Shown here one piece after another: positions 9,434 through 22,226 of a DNA stretch of 64,000 bases. The stretch covers positions 86,239 through 150,238 of the forward strand of contig CALSUB010000013.1 of assembly GCA_943789425.1 (NCBI GenBank). The letters are read 5' to 3'. Origin of the DNA: an uncultured Luminiphilus sp. (lineage in GTDB: Bacteria > Pseudomonadota > Gammaproteobacteria > Pseudomonadales > Halieaceae). A program made the translations under genes and the position numbers. The first letter of the stretch is position 1. Every line of letters starts with the position of its first letter. The notes under the pieces are model-generated. The model had not been told where the DNA came from. It ran no database searches and saw only the letters and a list, made by a program, of their open reading frames with translations.

Positions 9434-12400
9434 GCTGCCACCTCTCCTGTGACGCCCTCAAGGAAATCCTCGAGGTCTTCTCCTGCCCGTTTTAGGGCAT
9501 CGATGCTATCGTCGTCTGCCCCCCAGTAATCTCTTTCTTGTGCTTCGATCAGACGATTGGCCAGCCGTGATGCTGAAACAGGATTGAGCTTCGCCAAGCG
9601 ATCTCGCATCTGCTCATCCAGTACAAACGTCTCTGATAACTGCTTGTAAACCCAAGGGGATACATCGCCCGTTGTCGCCGACCAACCCATGGTATTGGTG
9701 ACGTGCGCTTCAATCTGCCTTACCCCTTCATAGCCATGATCTAACATCGATTCATACCATTTGGGATTCAACAACCGCGTACGGGTCTCTAGTGCCACTT
9801 GTTCGTTGAGCGTTCGTACTCGACCCGCTCCCCCGGTCGTATGGTCGGCGATATAAACCGGTACACGTTCGCCGCGAGCCCGTTGCACAGCACTGCTGAT
9901 GCCGCCAAGCGTGCCGAAATAATGATCGACTGTCGTGATGCCCAGCTCGACTGAATCCAGGTTTTGATAGGTGAGCTCGACGTCTTCGAGTACTCGATTG
10001 AGCAGATCTGATTGCTGACTCACCTTGCCGTGGCGGTCATAGGCAAAGCCCTTGCGTTGGGTGTAGCAGTCTGCGAGCTCGTCTTCTTCTTCCCAGCGAC
10101 CGCTATCGAGTAAATAGTTCACGTTAGAGCCGTACGCGCCCTCTGCATTGCTAAACACTCTCAGTGCGGCCGCCTCGATATCGCAACCGTGTTCTGCCTG
10201 ATAGGCCAGGACATGCTTGCGAACAAAGTTCTGTTCGGGATCCTCATCCGCGGTGGCGGCGAGCCAACTGGCCTCTGCGAGCAACTGTGTTTGCGTCGGC
10301 AACAAGTCGCGGAAAATACCTGACAACGTCACCAGTACGTCAATACGCGGCCTGCCTAGGCGATCCAGCGGCGTCAGCTTGGCACCGACCACACGCCCGT
10401 AACTGTCTTGTCGCGCCTCAGCGCCCAGTAACGCCAGCGCCTGAGCAATGCTCACACCCTCTGTTTTCAGGTTGTCAGTGCCCCAGAGCACGAGCGCCAC
10501 GGATTCCGGCAACGAGCCCGTTTCCGACTGGTGCCGAGCCAAGTAATTGATCGGCCTGTCGATGACCCTCGGCCTGCGCAAAACCGGCGGGCAAACGATA
10601 GGGGTCGAAAGCCGTGGACATTACGACCCGTCGGTAAAATATCTGGCGCCCGCAATACATCGCCGCCTTTCACTGGCGGAATAAAACGGCCATCCAGCGC
10701 TCTCAGCAGCGCCTTCAATTCGTGATCTTCTTCGAGAAGTTGGTAGGCGTCACGAAGCGTCGTCGCCAAGGTCTCTGTCTCGCTTTGATCTGACTCAGGC
10801 ATATGCTCCGCCAGCAAATCGGATAACGCAGCCGCCTCGCCATCTTCAATCGCCGAGGCCAATTGCGCCGGCAAAACCGGCTGCGCGCCACCCGCTTCGG
10901 CCATGGCACTCACCAACTCAGCTCGGTCGGCTGGCTTCATTGGCTCACCGACCACATGTAAACCAAAAGGAATCAGCGCCTGTTCAATTTCATCAAGGCG
11001 ATCGCGCAGTGCCATCATGTTGGTTGTCCACTGCTCAAGCGGCCATTGAGTGCCCTCTTCACACAACTCACACTGCGCAGCAATCGCCAAGACCGTATCG
11101 ACCATGGTTTGTTCCGCGTCTTGAGTCATCTCGGCCGGTCGTTGGCGCCAGTGATCAATCGAGGCGCGCAGATCCACATAGTGTCGGTAAAGATCTGAAT
11201 GGGTCACCGGTGGCGTGAGGTAACTGACGAGTGTCGATGCCGCACGCCGCTTGGCAATCAACCCTTCGGAGGGGTTGTTAGCCGCGTACAAGTAGACGTT
11301 AGGTAAATCAGCAATCAGTCGATCTGGCCAGCAGGCACTCGACAAGCCCACCTGCTTTCCTGGCATGAACTCTAATGAACCGTGGGTGCCAAAATGCATT
11401 ACGGCGTCAGCGCCATAGCCTTCCCGAATCCAGCGGTAAAAAGCGGAGAAGGCATGCGTGGGTGCTAGGCCACCCTCAAAAAGCAGCCGCATCGGATCGC
11501 CTTCGTAACCAATAGACGGCTGAATGCCGACCAGCACGTTGCCGAATGACTCACCCAAAATGAACAGATGCTGGCCATCGGTCAGCTCTTTGCCTGGTGC
11601 CGGCCCCCATTGCGATTCGATTTCGTCGAGCCACGGCTCCGATCGCACATGATCATCAACCGTGATCCGGTGATGCACATTGGCCTCGGCGCCAAACTGC
11701 TTTGCGTTACCCGATAACACCGCATCTCGGAGCGCTTCATGCGACTCGGGTAATTCAACGGAATAACCCTCGTCACGCATGGCGCGCAAGGTATTAAATA
11801 AAGATTCAAAGACGCTTAAGTGGGCTGCGGTACCCGTTGCGCCGCTGTTGGGGGGAAAATTAAACAGCACAATCGCCACTTTACGTTCCGCTTTTGACGA
11901 CCGCCGCAACGACACCAGTCGCTCTACCCGATCAGCCAATCGGACGACACGCTCAGGATGCGGCTGCATATCGGAATCGCCGCCGCTCGCCACATCGGAT
12001 CGGCCCCCAAAGACCATGGCACCGGTCGCGCCATCCAACTCTGGTATCGCAACCATCATCGTCGCTTCAACCGGCATCAGCCCAGTAGTCGAAGCCTCCC
12101 AATCTTGCAGGCTCTGAAATTCCAGTCCTTGAACCGCCAGATATGGCACGTCTAGTTTCTCTAGCAGCGCTTGAGCAGCATCCGTGTCGTTGTAAGCAGG
12201 CCCCCCAACTAACGAGAAACCCGTCAGCGAGATCACGGCGTCGACAATGGGCTTGCCCCGATCCATGAAAAACGCATCCACTGCTGGTCGCGCATCAAGA
12301 CCTGAAGCAAATGCCGGAATCACTTGTAGTCCACGTCCTTCGAACGCCTCGATCACTGCGTCGTAATGCGCGCTGTTCCCTGATAGGGCGTAAGAGCGCA

Positions 12401-13176
12401 TCAACAATAAACCCACCGTCCCAGTTTTTTTCTGTTTCGGCATCCGCGGCAATTGAGCGGCGTCATCGGTCATCCGGTTCGGCAGGCTCTTATGGTAAAG
12501 CCCCGTCTCGGGGTACTCGACAGGCGGCCTCATAAGTCAGGCTCTCTTTGAGCGTCGCGTCGGCACCCTCTGCATAACGTGAAATCAAAAACGCCATCAT
12601 GCGGGCAAGGTTCACCTCTGATCCCGCCAACCAGTATTGCAAGGTCAGAAAATACGCTCTCACGTCTTGGGCGGTGCCCGGTATAAACCGCAGTAACCGA
12701 GGCAAACGACGCAGCATTGTCATTTGCTGCGCACCGGCCGGACGCTTAGATTTATCACCGCCGCCCCGCATTCGCTTCAGCAACGCCATGGCGCCTGTGG
12801 CTTCGGTATCCATCCGGAACCGACCCATGCGCGTTAAACGCATAATTTCGGGGGCCGACATACAGCAGATCATCGCATCGCAATGATCACTGCGAGCAGT
12901 GAGTGCCTCGCGGACGGCTTCAATATGGGGTTCCATAAACAGCATAGTGACAATGATGATGTCACCCTCGGCGATTGCCGATAGTGTTGTCTCAAGTGAC
13001 GCAGGATTACGGTCCCACTCCGTTGCGGCATGTGATGAGACCGCCAAGTCAGGCACCTGCTTAGACAGTGCACCCGCCGCCCGAGACCATGCCCCACTGA
13101 CATGGTTATCCAGTGTGACCAGCACAACCCGCAGCGGGCTGGCAGTGTCAGCGGCTGTAGTGTGCTTTCGCTTCAT
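9430..13176 (-). pseudogene. bchH: BchH, magnesium chelatase H subunit; three frame breaks
   Basis: BchH binds protoporphyrin IX and is the catalytic subunit of Mg chelatase. The gene covers about 1,248 codons, normal length, but in four pieces. The N-terminal piece (to about 12530) has VVLVTLDNH, VTMLFMEPH and FIPGTAQDVRAYFLTLQYW. The second (12530 to about 10610) carries PVEYPETGLYH, GTHGSLEFMPGK and LYAANNPSEG. A short third piece reads DPYRLPAGFAQAEG. The fourth, to 9430, has VALVLWGTDNLK, EGAYGSNVNYLLDS and MGWSATTGDV. Removing one base near 12528 (GG), 10607 (TTT) and 10538 (GG) restores one frame. The start at 13176 overlaps the bchB end by 29 bases. Confidence 0.93.
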
Positions 13177-14712
13177 AAAGCGTCTCGACATCAATCACGG
13201 ATAAACCATTCTCAATAGCAAAGTGCTCGGTATTACGGCGCGCTTTACCGCGCACGAAAAAAGGAATCTTACGCAATTCTTTCTCAGCAGAAACCGCCCA
13301 AGCAATGGCGCCCGGCTCATCGGTTTCCGCGGCTTCTTCGGTCAACGCCACGATGTCTGGCTGGTGCGCGCCGCCCCCCTCGCCACCCAAGTGCGAGGGT
13401 GCAGCGGTATCATTGAATTCAAAGTCATCTCGGAACATCGTCAAGAGATGCTCCTCTAATCCCATGATCAGGGGATGAACCCAGGTATCAAACAGCACGT
13501 TAGCGCCTTCAAAACCCATTTGCGGGGAGTAGCGGGCAGGATAATCCTGCACGTGGGCCGGCGTTGAAATCACAGCGCAAGGTAAACCTAAGCGCTTGGC
13601 AATATGGCGCTCCATCTGAGTACCCAGTACCAATTCGGGCTGCAGTGCTTCCACGGCTCGCTCTACGGCGAGATAGTCATCTGTGATCAATGCTTCTAGA
13701 CCATATTCCTTGGCCAACGCCCGAACGTCTCGAGCTCGCTCACGACTATAAGTACCCAAGCCAACGACCTCGAAACCCATTTCGTCACGCGCAATACGCG
13801 CCGCTGCGATAGCGTGAGTGCCATCAGCAAAAATAAAAACACGCTTATTAGTCAAATAAGTGGAATCAACCGACCGGCTATACCACGGCAAACGACTGTC
13901 GCCCACTGACTCGACGTCGATGTCCAAGCCGAGCGTCTCAGACACTTCGGCAATAAAGTCACGCGTGGCGCCCCAGCCCATGGGAACCGTCGAAATAATG
14001 GGCTGCTGAAATTGACGCTTTAGCCAATCACAGGTGAGATCACCGACTTCTGGAGCCAAGTTCACATTGGCATCGGCATCAGGAATACGCAGCAAATCTC
14101 GGGGTGTCGAATCAAGCGGCGCCACCACATTCACGCGAACACCCATCTGCTCTAATAACTTTTGTACCTCCACCACGTCATCGCGGCAACGGAAGCCCAG
14201 CTTCGTAGGACCGATAAGATTCACTGATGGCGGCTGATCCGCCGCACGGGGAGCCTTTGTCTCACCTGGCTTTAAGGCCCTGGCCGCCAATAAGCCGCGC
14301 ACCAACTGGTAAAACGTCTCGCTCGCGCCCCAGTTTTCTTTGTGAGTGTAGGCCGCCATTTCGATCGGAATCACCGGCGCCGACAGGTTGGCACCCTTGG
14401 CCAGCGCACCGGGTTGATCTTGCAGTAACTCGCCAGTACAGGACTCAGCCACCAACAGTACTTGAGGGCTATAACGTTCGCAGACACCCTCCAACGTATT
14501 GATCACCATCTCGGCAGTCGAGCTACCGAGATCTCGTGCCTGAAAGGTCGTCCACGTCACAGGTGGCCTGCGATTTTCTCGTTCAATCATAGTGAACAAC
14601 AGATCCGCATAGGTATCACCTTGCGGCGCATGCAGTACCAGATGCACATCGCGCATTGACGCCGCGATCCGAATCGCACCGACGTGCGGGGGGCCTTCAT
14701 AGGTCCACAGCG

Positions 14713-14722
<10 letters not shown>
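13148..14722 (-). CDS. bchB: BchB, subunit B of dark-operative protochlorophyllide reductase
   Basis: 524 residues, intact. With BchN it forms the NifDK-like catalytic component that reduces ring D of protochlorophyllide, with electrons from BchL. The family start [18 protein letters not shown], the [13 protein letters not shown] segment near residue 95 (cluster-ligand cysteine) and [14 protein letters not shown] near the C-terminus (the light-independent reductase C-terminal domain) are all present. It overlaps bchN by 10 bases and bchH by about 29, inside the superoperon. Confidence 0.95.
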
Positions 14723-16533
<1,811 letters not shown>

Positions 16534-16602
16534 ACAAACCTCCAACCGCAGCAGACGCCACGGCGATATTATGGGATTCAGAGTAGAGACAGCTCGGCGT
16601 AG

Positions 16603-16645
16603 TGTCAAACATTTTTTACATACATCATTTTAATCGGTTTTGACA
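16603..16645. promoter_or_regulatory. PpsR/CrtJ-type operator(s) between bchF and ppsR
   Basis: An exact TGT-N12-ACA box at 16603-16620. A second, one-mismatch box (TTT-N12-ACA) lies at 16628-16645, 7 bp further on. The pair lies between the divergent bchF and ppsR genes, so PpsR could repress the bch superoperon and its own gene. The second box is the weaker call; its right end also reads TTGACA and could be a -35 element for ppsR. Confidence 0.62.
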
Positions 16646-16706
16646 CTTGTCGATCGGTTTTCAAGGTAGCAATACTGCTTAAAGGTCTTTTTATCGGGGA
16701 TTTAGT

Positions 16707-18177
16707 GTGCGAGACTCCGTTTCTAGAGCGCGGTGGTGTCAAAATCTTGAGACACTCATTATTGAGACACTATCGCAGCAGGCCAAAAACCTGGAGGCCA
16801 AAAACTTGTCAATCTCCACACAAGCAGGCACGGAAGCATTGCTGGCGAGCCTCGCAGACTTGCAAATCACCCTAAACGACTCACTTCGGATTGCCGACGT
16901 CGCTTCAGACTCGGGGCCGATGCGCCAATTACCGCGCGACGCCATGATCGGCCGCCCTTGGCTGGAGCTGGTTCGGGAGTCGGACACCGACATCGCACAG
17001 GCCGCGCTGACTGCGGCAGTGTCAGAGCCGGGAACAGCGCATCGGGTCGATGTTGCCATTGTCTTAGGACCTGAAGCTGAGCCGCTGCCCACTATTTGTT
17101 GGCTGTGCGCGAATGACACCGACCATACTATCCGGCTGGCTTGCGTTGATTTGCGGAGCGAAACCAATTTACGGCAGCAACTCGTCAACGCTCAGCGCAC
17201 GCTGGAACAAGACTATTGGAGCAACCGTCGACTGGAGGCCCGTTACCGTCGCATGCTGGAAATGGTTGCCGAGGGCTTTCTCGTAGTAGACGATCTGTCA
17301 GGTCGAGTGCTCGAAGCCAACAGTGTCGCAAGCAGCCTATTAGAGCTGGAGGACGGCGCACTGGTAGGGCGCGTTTTCCCCGTGGGTCTTGATAATAAGG
17401 GCGCCCGCGCGCTGACCGAGCTACAAAGAGAGGCACGCAGCACGACTGGCGTCGTCCCGGGAGAAATCACCACAGCAAGCGGCGACACGCTGAAAACGGG
17501 CGTGACCTGCCTGCGTCAAGGTAACGAAACTCGCCTCTTAATTCGTCTCGCCACCTCGTCGGACACCGTAGCGGACCTCACGCTGGGCGGCGACAGTTTC
17601 GAACATGCCCCAGATGGCATTTTGATCACGGATCAAAACGGCATCGTCATTGCCGCTAATAACGCCTATCTCGATATGGCGGGCATTCAAGATGAACAAC
17701 AAGCGACAGGGCGACGCGCAGATCGATGGCTTGGCCGGTCAATAGTTGACCTCGATATACTGCTCGGTAATATTCAGTCGGATCGCCCACTACAATTATT
17801 TAGCTCTCTTCTGAGGACAGAAGTCGGTGCACAGCTCGATATCGAATTATCGGCGGTACAAACTGAGTACTCCGGCCGACCCCTGATTCTCATGTTCATT
17901 CGCGATGTCAGTCGTCGCATCAACGGCGAAAAGGCCACCGATGTTCATTTGCCTCGCTCCATAGAGCAAATTACCGGGCGAGTGGGTCGAGTCCCATTGA
18001 AAGCAGCTGGTACGAGAGTCAACAGACGTCATCGAGGCACTCTGTATTGAGGCCGCACTCAAGCTCACACAAGATAATAGGGCCGCGGCAGCTGAACTGC
18101 TCGGGCTCAGCCGACAGAGCCTCTATACAAAATTACGGCGGTTCGATATTGGCGACTCTGAGGACAATGTGGCCTAA
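16707..18177 (+). pseudogene. ppsR: PpsR/CrtJ, repressor of photosynthesis genes; frame broken before the helix-turn-helix
   Basis: PpsR represses bch, crt and puc genes under oxygen or light. The corrected protein is about 489 residues from a GTG start at 16707, with PAS domains at about 180-290 (...MLEMVAEGFLVVDD) and 297-410 (FEHAPDGILITDQNG), a linker ending GRVGRVPLK, and a Fis-type helix-turn-helix. An extra A at about 17999-18003 diverts the frame to a stop at 18050. In the other frame the DNA-binding region continues (EALCIEAAL, GLSRQSLYTKLRRF) to 18177, including the conserved cysteine used as a redox switch in Rhodobacter PpsR. As written the protein could not bind DNA. Confidence 0.92.
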
Positions 18178-18210
18178 ATCTCTCTATTCCATATTTTTGG
18201 ACGCATAAAC

Positions 18211-18228
18211 TGTAAATTAAATTTGACT
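18211..18228. promoter_or_regulatory. Imperfect PpsR-type box upstream of bchG
   Basis: TGT-N12-ACT, one base away from the consensus TGT-N12-ACA, with an AT-rich centre, 30 bp before the bchG start and after the ppsR stop. No second box at 8 bp spacing was found, so this is weaker than the sites at crtE and bchF. Confidence 0.35.
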
Positions 18229-18257
18229 TACTTTCCCCCTGCGCCCACCATGACGTT

Positions 18258-19166
18258 ATGAATCAGTCTGCCCCGGTCAACGTAGCAGTTGGCAGGGCGT
18301 CACCGGGCGCGCTGCTACAACTTCTCAAACCGATCACATGGTTCCCACCAATGTGGGCATTTCTGTGCGGCTGGATTTCTGCAGGGCCCGGAACAGATCT
18401 GAGCGGTTGGTCCTTGCTGGCCGGCGTAATACTGACCGGACCCTTGGTCTGCGGCGCCAGTCAGATTGTGAATGACTGGTACGATCGCGATGTCGACGCG
18501 CTGAACGAACCAGACCGACCCATTCCCTCGGGACGCGTCCCCGGTACGACGGCTTTTTGGTTTGCGGTCGTGTGGACAGCCATCGCACAAACGTGGGCTA
18601 TTTTGTTAGGACCATGGGTCGCGGCGGCTACCGGCTTAGGACTCGCATTGGCGTGGGCTTACAGCGCACCGCCACTGCGTCTCAAAATGAATGGCTGGTG
18701 GGGTAATAGCGCCGTTGCCATCAGTTATGAAGGGCTCGCCTGGATCACGGGCGCCGCTATTGTCATCGGTGGTGACCTACCCGCACAGCCGATTCTGCTC
18801 ATCGCACTGCTATATAGTATCGGTGCCCACGGCATCATGACCCTTAACGATTTTAAAAGTGTTGAGGGTGATCTAACGATGGGGATCCGCTCACTGCCCG
18901 CACAGCTCGGCCCCACGCGCGCGGCACGGGTCGCTTGCCTCTTTATGTTGTTGCCACAGCTGATTGTGATCCTACTACTAGTGCGTTGGGGTCTTATGCC
19001 TTTTGCGCTCACTGTCAGCCTTGTGGTGGTCGCGCAATGTCTCGCGATGCGCAAACTGCTGCGTGATCCAAAACAATTTGCGCCCTGGTACAACGCCACA
19101 GGTGTCTCACTTTATGTCTTAGGCATGATGGCCGTGGCGATCGGGCTCGGCGGGTGGCTGGTGTGA
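18258..19166 (+). CDS. bchG: BchG, bacteriochlorophyll a synthase (prenyltransferase)
   Basis: 302 residues, UbiA family, with about eight membrane helices. It esterifies bacteriochlorophyllide a with geranylgeranyl diphosphate in the membrane. The first aspartate motif is in QIVNDWYDRDVDALNEPDRPIPSG (residues about 71-94) and the second is NDFKSVEGD near residue 197. It has its own 80-bp upstream region after ppsR and overlaps the next gene by 4 bases, the usual bchG-pucC-bchP order. Confidence 0.94.
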   Translation: MNQSAPVNVAVGRASPGALLQLLKPITWFPPMWAFLCGWISAGPGTDLSGWSLLAGVILTGPLVCGASQIVNDWYDRDVDALNEPDRPIPSGRVPGTTAFWFAVVWTAIAQTWAILLGPWVAAATGLGLALAWAYSAPPLRLKMNGWWGNSAVAISYEGLAWITGAAIVIGGDLPAQPILLIALLYSIGAHGIMTLNDFKSVEGDLTMGIRSLPAQLGPTRAARVACLFMLLPQLIVILLLVRWGLMPFALTVSLVVVAQCLAMRKLLRDPKQFAPWYNATGVSLYVLGMMAVAIGLGGWLV

Positions 19167-20552
19167 GTCTATCGCAGGCAAGACACCTGAGTTGGTGGCA
19201 TATTATTCGTCTCGGCCTCATCCAAACGGCTTTGGGTGGCATTGTGGTGCTCACCACATCTACTTTGAATCGGATTATGGTGGTGGAGCTGGCACTGGCC
19301 GCCTCGCTACCCGGTTTTCTGGTGACCATTCATCACATTGTGCAATTAGCGCGGCCGCGCATCGGTTATGGCTCTGACATTGGAGGCCGCCGAACGCCTT
19401 GGATCATCGGCGGCATGTTTATTTTAGCGATCGGCGGGATCGGCGCCGCATTCGGCACTACCCTCATTCCACAGAACCACTGGTTAGGTGTTGGCATTGC
19501 GGCGGTGGGCTTTTTTGCAATCGGTGTCGGCACCGGCGCCACGGGCACCTCCCTACTCGCGCTCTTGGCAAAGCATGTTGCCTCAGAGCGCAAGCCCGCA
19601 GCGGCGGCACTGGTATGGTTCATGATGATTATCGGCTTTGCCGTCACCGCTGGCGTTGCCGGACACTTTCTCGACCCCTACTCACCTGAGCGCTTACTGG
19701 TCGTGACATCGACGGTCTCGCTGCTCGCCGTTCTCATCACGCTGGCCGTGATTCGCGGCATTGAGCCCGCGCCCGCGCCCTCTGCAGCGACAGAAATTGA
19801 GGTTGCAGCATCAGAAGTCTCGGCGAAAAGCCCTTTCATGATCGCACTGGCAGATGTGTGGACTGATCCACAGGCGCGCCTCTTTACCATTTTTGTTTTT
19901 ATCTCGATGCTTGCTTACTCAGCTCAAGATCTCATTTTGGAGCCCTTTGCGGGCCTCGTATTTGGCCGCACGCCCGGAGAATCAACACAGCTGGCAGGCG
20001 TGCAACATGCCGGTGTGTTACTCGGTATGGCCGCGATGGCAGCGTCGACACTATTGTTTAAATCTCGCGGGGCCAGCCTATTAAGACTGTGGATCCGCGG
20101 CGGTTGCCTGCTCTCAGCGGTGGCACTCTTTTTACTGTGCTGGGGCGGACTCTCCAGCGCCACGTGGCCCCTCGAGGCCAACGTCTTTTTACTGGGCACG
20201 GCCAACGGCGGTTTTGCCGTCGCCGCAATTGGCGCCATGATGGTACTGGCGAGTGCCGGCCAACAAAAACGGGAAGGCATCCGCATGGGATTATGGGGTG
20301 CCGCTCAAGCCATTGCGTTTGCCCTTCGGCGGTTTTTTGGGCACCGTGGCAGTTGATCTCACGCGCTACTGGCTCGATGAGCCCGCGATTTCTTACGGGC
20401 TCGTTTTTGCCTGCGAGGGATTCCTATTCTTAATTGCCGCGTCACTCGCACGGCACATTCACATCGCCAACTGGGGCCTCAGCAACGAACCCGTTGCCCC
20501 CTCCTTTGGTGACATTGCTCTAGCGGAAGCTGGAGAGGGAGGCATCAGATGA
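19163..20552 (+). pseudogene. PucC/BCD-family transporter between bchG and bchP; one frame break near the C-terminus
   Basis: A twelve-helix protein of the same family as LhaA (GIVVLTTSTLNRIMVVELALAAS; GYGSDIGGRRTPWI), often called bch2 or pucC in this position. It is thought to help assemble antenna complexes. The frame breaks at about 20321-20325: one extra C turns AFAFGGFLGTVAVD into a stop at 20356, while the last 70 residues (GGFLGTV ... HIHIANWGL) lie in the next frame, ending at 20552 and overlapping bchP by 4 bases. The GTG at 19163 overlaps the bchG stop; a GTG at 19154 is also possible. Confidence 0.88.
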
Positions 20553-21745
20553 CACAACCGCACACAGATTACGACACGATCGTGGTGGGTGGCGGCCCGT
20601 CGGGCGCGACTGCAGCTCATGAGCTGGCAAACAAGGGTCACCGGGTATTGCTGCTGGAGCGTGGCTTCAGGATCAAACCCTGCGGTGGCGCCATCCCCCC
20701 TTGCCTACTGCAGGAGTTCAATATTCCCGATCATCTGGTCGTTGCGCGAATCCGTTCAGCGCGCATGATTTCTCCCAAAGGTCAGTCCGTGGATATGCCG
20801 ATCGATGGCACGTTTGTCGGCATGGTCGATCGCGATGAATTTGATCCTTGGTTGCGACAACGTGCTAGCGAAGCCGGTGCCACAGTGGTACCTGGAGTCT
20901 TTAAGTCACTCGAATATCAAGAAGAGCTGGTTTCGCTCACGTATCAAACGAAAGACGAGAATCCTCGCACGATCACCGTCACGGCGCGCAGTGTGCTCGG
21001 TGCCGACGGCGCTCGCTCTGCCGTCGCTAGAGCCACGATTCCCGATGCAGAGAAAACACCCTGGGTGCTGGCTTACCACGAGATTATCGAGGTGCCCGAA
21101 GATCAAAATTGGGCCGCTTATGACCCAGACCGCTGTGACGTCTGGTATCAAGGCCGGCTTTCACCCGATTTTTATGCTTGGGTCTTTCCTCATGGCAAAA
21201 ATGCGAGCATTGGAGTGGGCAGTGCCCACAAAGAGTTCTCAGCCAAAGCCTCAGTCGCGGCGCTGCGTGCCGATGTGGGATTAGCAGAGGCGACGACCAA
21301 ACGCAAAGAAGGCGCCCCCATTCCTATGAAGCCAATGAAGCGCTGGGATGACGGTCGCGCGGTCTTAGTGTCGGGGGATGCGGCGGGTGTGGTCGCGCCA
21401 GCTTCTGGCGAGGGCATCTACTACGCCATGCTCTGTGGGCGCCTCAGTGCCAATGCCCTCGACGCCTTCTTAGCAACGGGTGATGCACGCGCACTCGCTC
21501 AAGCGCGCAAACAATTTATGAAACTCCATGGCAAGGTCTTCTGGGTACTCGGATTACTACAGCGGTTTTGGTACGGCACCGACAAGCGGCGCGAAAAATT
21601 TGTCGCGATGTGCCGAGACCCTGATGTGCAGACCTTAACGTGGCAGTCGTACACCACCAAAAAATTGGTGCGTCGCCGACCCTTTGCGCATATTCGTGTG
21701 TTCTTTAAGGACTTAGCACAACTATTGGGGCTTGCACGAGCGTAA
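20549..21745 (+). CDS. bchP: BchP, geranylgeranyl reductase
   Basis: 398 residues, flavoprotein. It reduces three double bonds of the geranylgeranyl tail of bacteriochlorophyll to give phytyl. The N-terminal FAD motif VVGGGPSGATAAHELA is at about residues 12-27, followed by LLLERGFRIKPCGGAIPP, and the second FAD segment VLVSGDAAGVVAPASGEGI is near residue 272. The ATG overlaps the end of the upstream pucC-family gene. Frame intact, length normal. Confidence 0.95.
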   Translation: MTQPHTDYDTIVVGGGPSGATAAHELANKGHRVLLLERGFRIKPCGGAIPPCLLQEFNIPDHLVVARIRSARMISPKGQSVDMPIDGTFVGMVDRDEFDPWLRQRASEAGATVVPGVFKSLEYQEELVSLTYQTKDENPRTITVTARSVLGADGARSAVARATIPDAEKTPWVLAYHEIIEVPEDQNWAAYDPDRCDVWYQGRLSPDFYAWVFPHGKNASIGVGSAHKEFSAKASVAALRADVGLAEATTKRKEGAPIPMKPMKRWDDGRAVLVSGDAAGVVAPASGEGIYYAMLCGRLSANALDAFLATGDARALAQARKQFMKLHGKVFWVLGLLQRFWYGTDKRREKFVAMCRDPDVQTLTWQSYTTKKLVRRRPFAHIRVFFKDLAQLLGLARA

Positions 21746-21748
21746 AGC

Positions 21749-22012
21749 GTGCCTGACTGGTTCACGATTACTGGACTCATTGATGTCATCCTGCTGGGCA
21801 TGATAGTCGAGGCGCTTTGGCTCTTTTGGCGCCATCGTAAAGCGGAACTTCACGGCCCACCTCCGCTACTACTCCATCTGGTGTCTGGCGCCCTGTTGCT
21901 CATAGCCATGAAACAAGCGCTAGCCAACATGCCTGATCTCTTTGTCGCGGCGACCTTGGGGGTTGCTGGCTTAGCACACCTCGCTGACTTACGAACCGCG
22001 TCAAACACCTGA
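21749..22012 (+). CDS. Small membrane protein downstream of bchP, function unknown
   Basis: 87 residues starting at a GTG 3 bases after the bchP stop. Two or three hydrophobic segments are visible (LIDVILLGMIVEALWLFW; LLLHLVSGALLLIAMKQAL; VAATLGVAGLAHLAD) with a charged RHRKAE loop between the first two. The spacing puts it in the ppsR/bchG-pucC-bchP transcription unit, in the place where idi is found in some Rhodobacter-type clusters. I do not recognise the family; a role in photopigment or membrane assembly is a guess from position. Confidence 0.6.
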   Translation: MPDWFTITGLIDVILLGMIVEALWLFWRHRKAELHGPPPLLLHLVSGALLLIAMKQALANMPDLFVAATLGVAGLAHLADLRTASNT

Positions 22013-22023
22013 TGCAATAGATC

Positions 22024-22045
22024 GGGCTGGGTAATACCGCCCTTT
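22024..22045 (+). terminator. Possible terminator after the bchG-bchP unit
   Basis: GGGC and GCCC arms with an inner GGT/ACC pairing and a small bulge, followed by TTTAT, 11 bases after the small gene stop. Short stem and short T-run, so only a tentative call. Confidence 0.35.
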
Positions 22046-22226
22046 ATGATGAACTCGATTCTGACGCTAGACTCTGACAGGTAGATGGCCGCAGTGACTA
22101 AGACACGTCATGACTCCCTAATTGATGACACTCGCTAAGCCCTGCAGAGTGGCTGGCTGGCGCGCCACAGCATCTTGGCTGCGTATCTGGTAAATTCGCG
22201 ATTGATCTTCAGGAAGACGTTTATCC

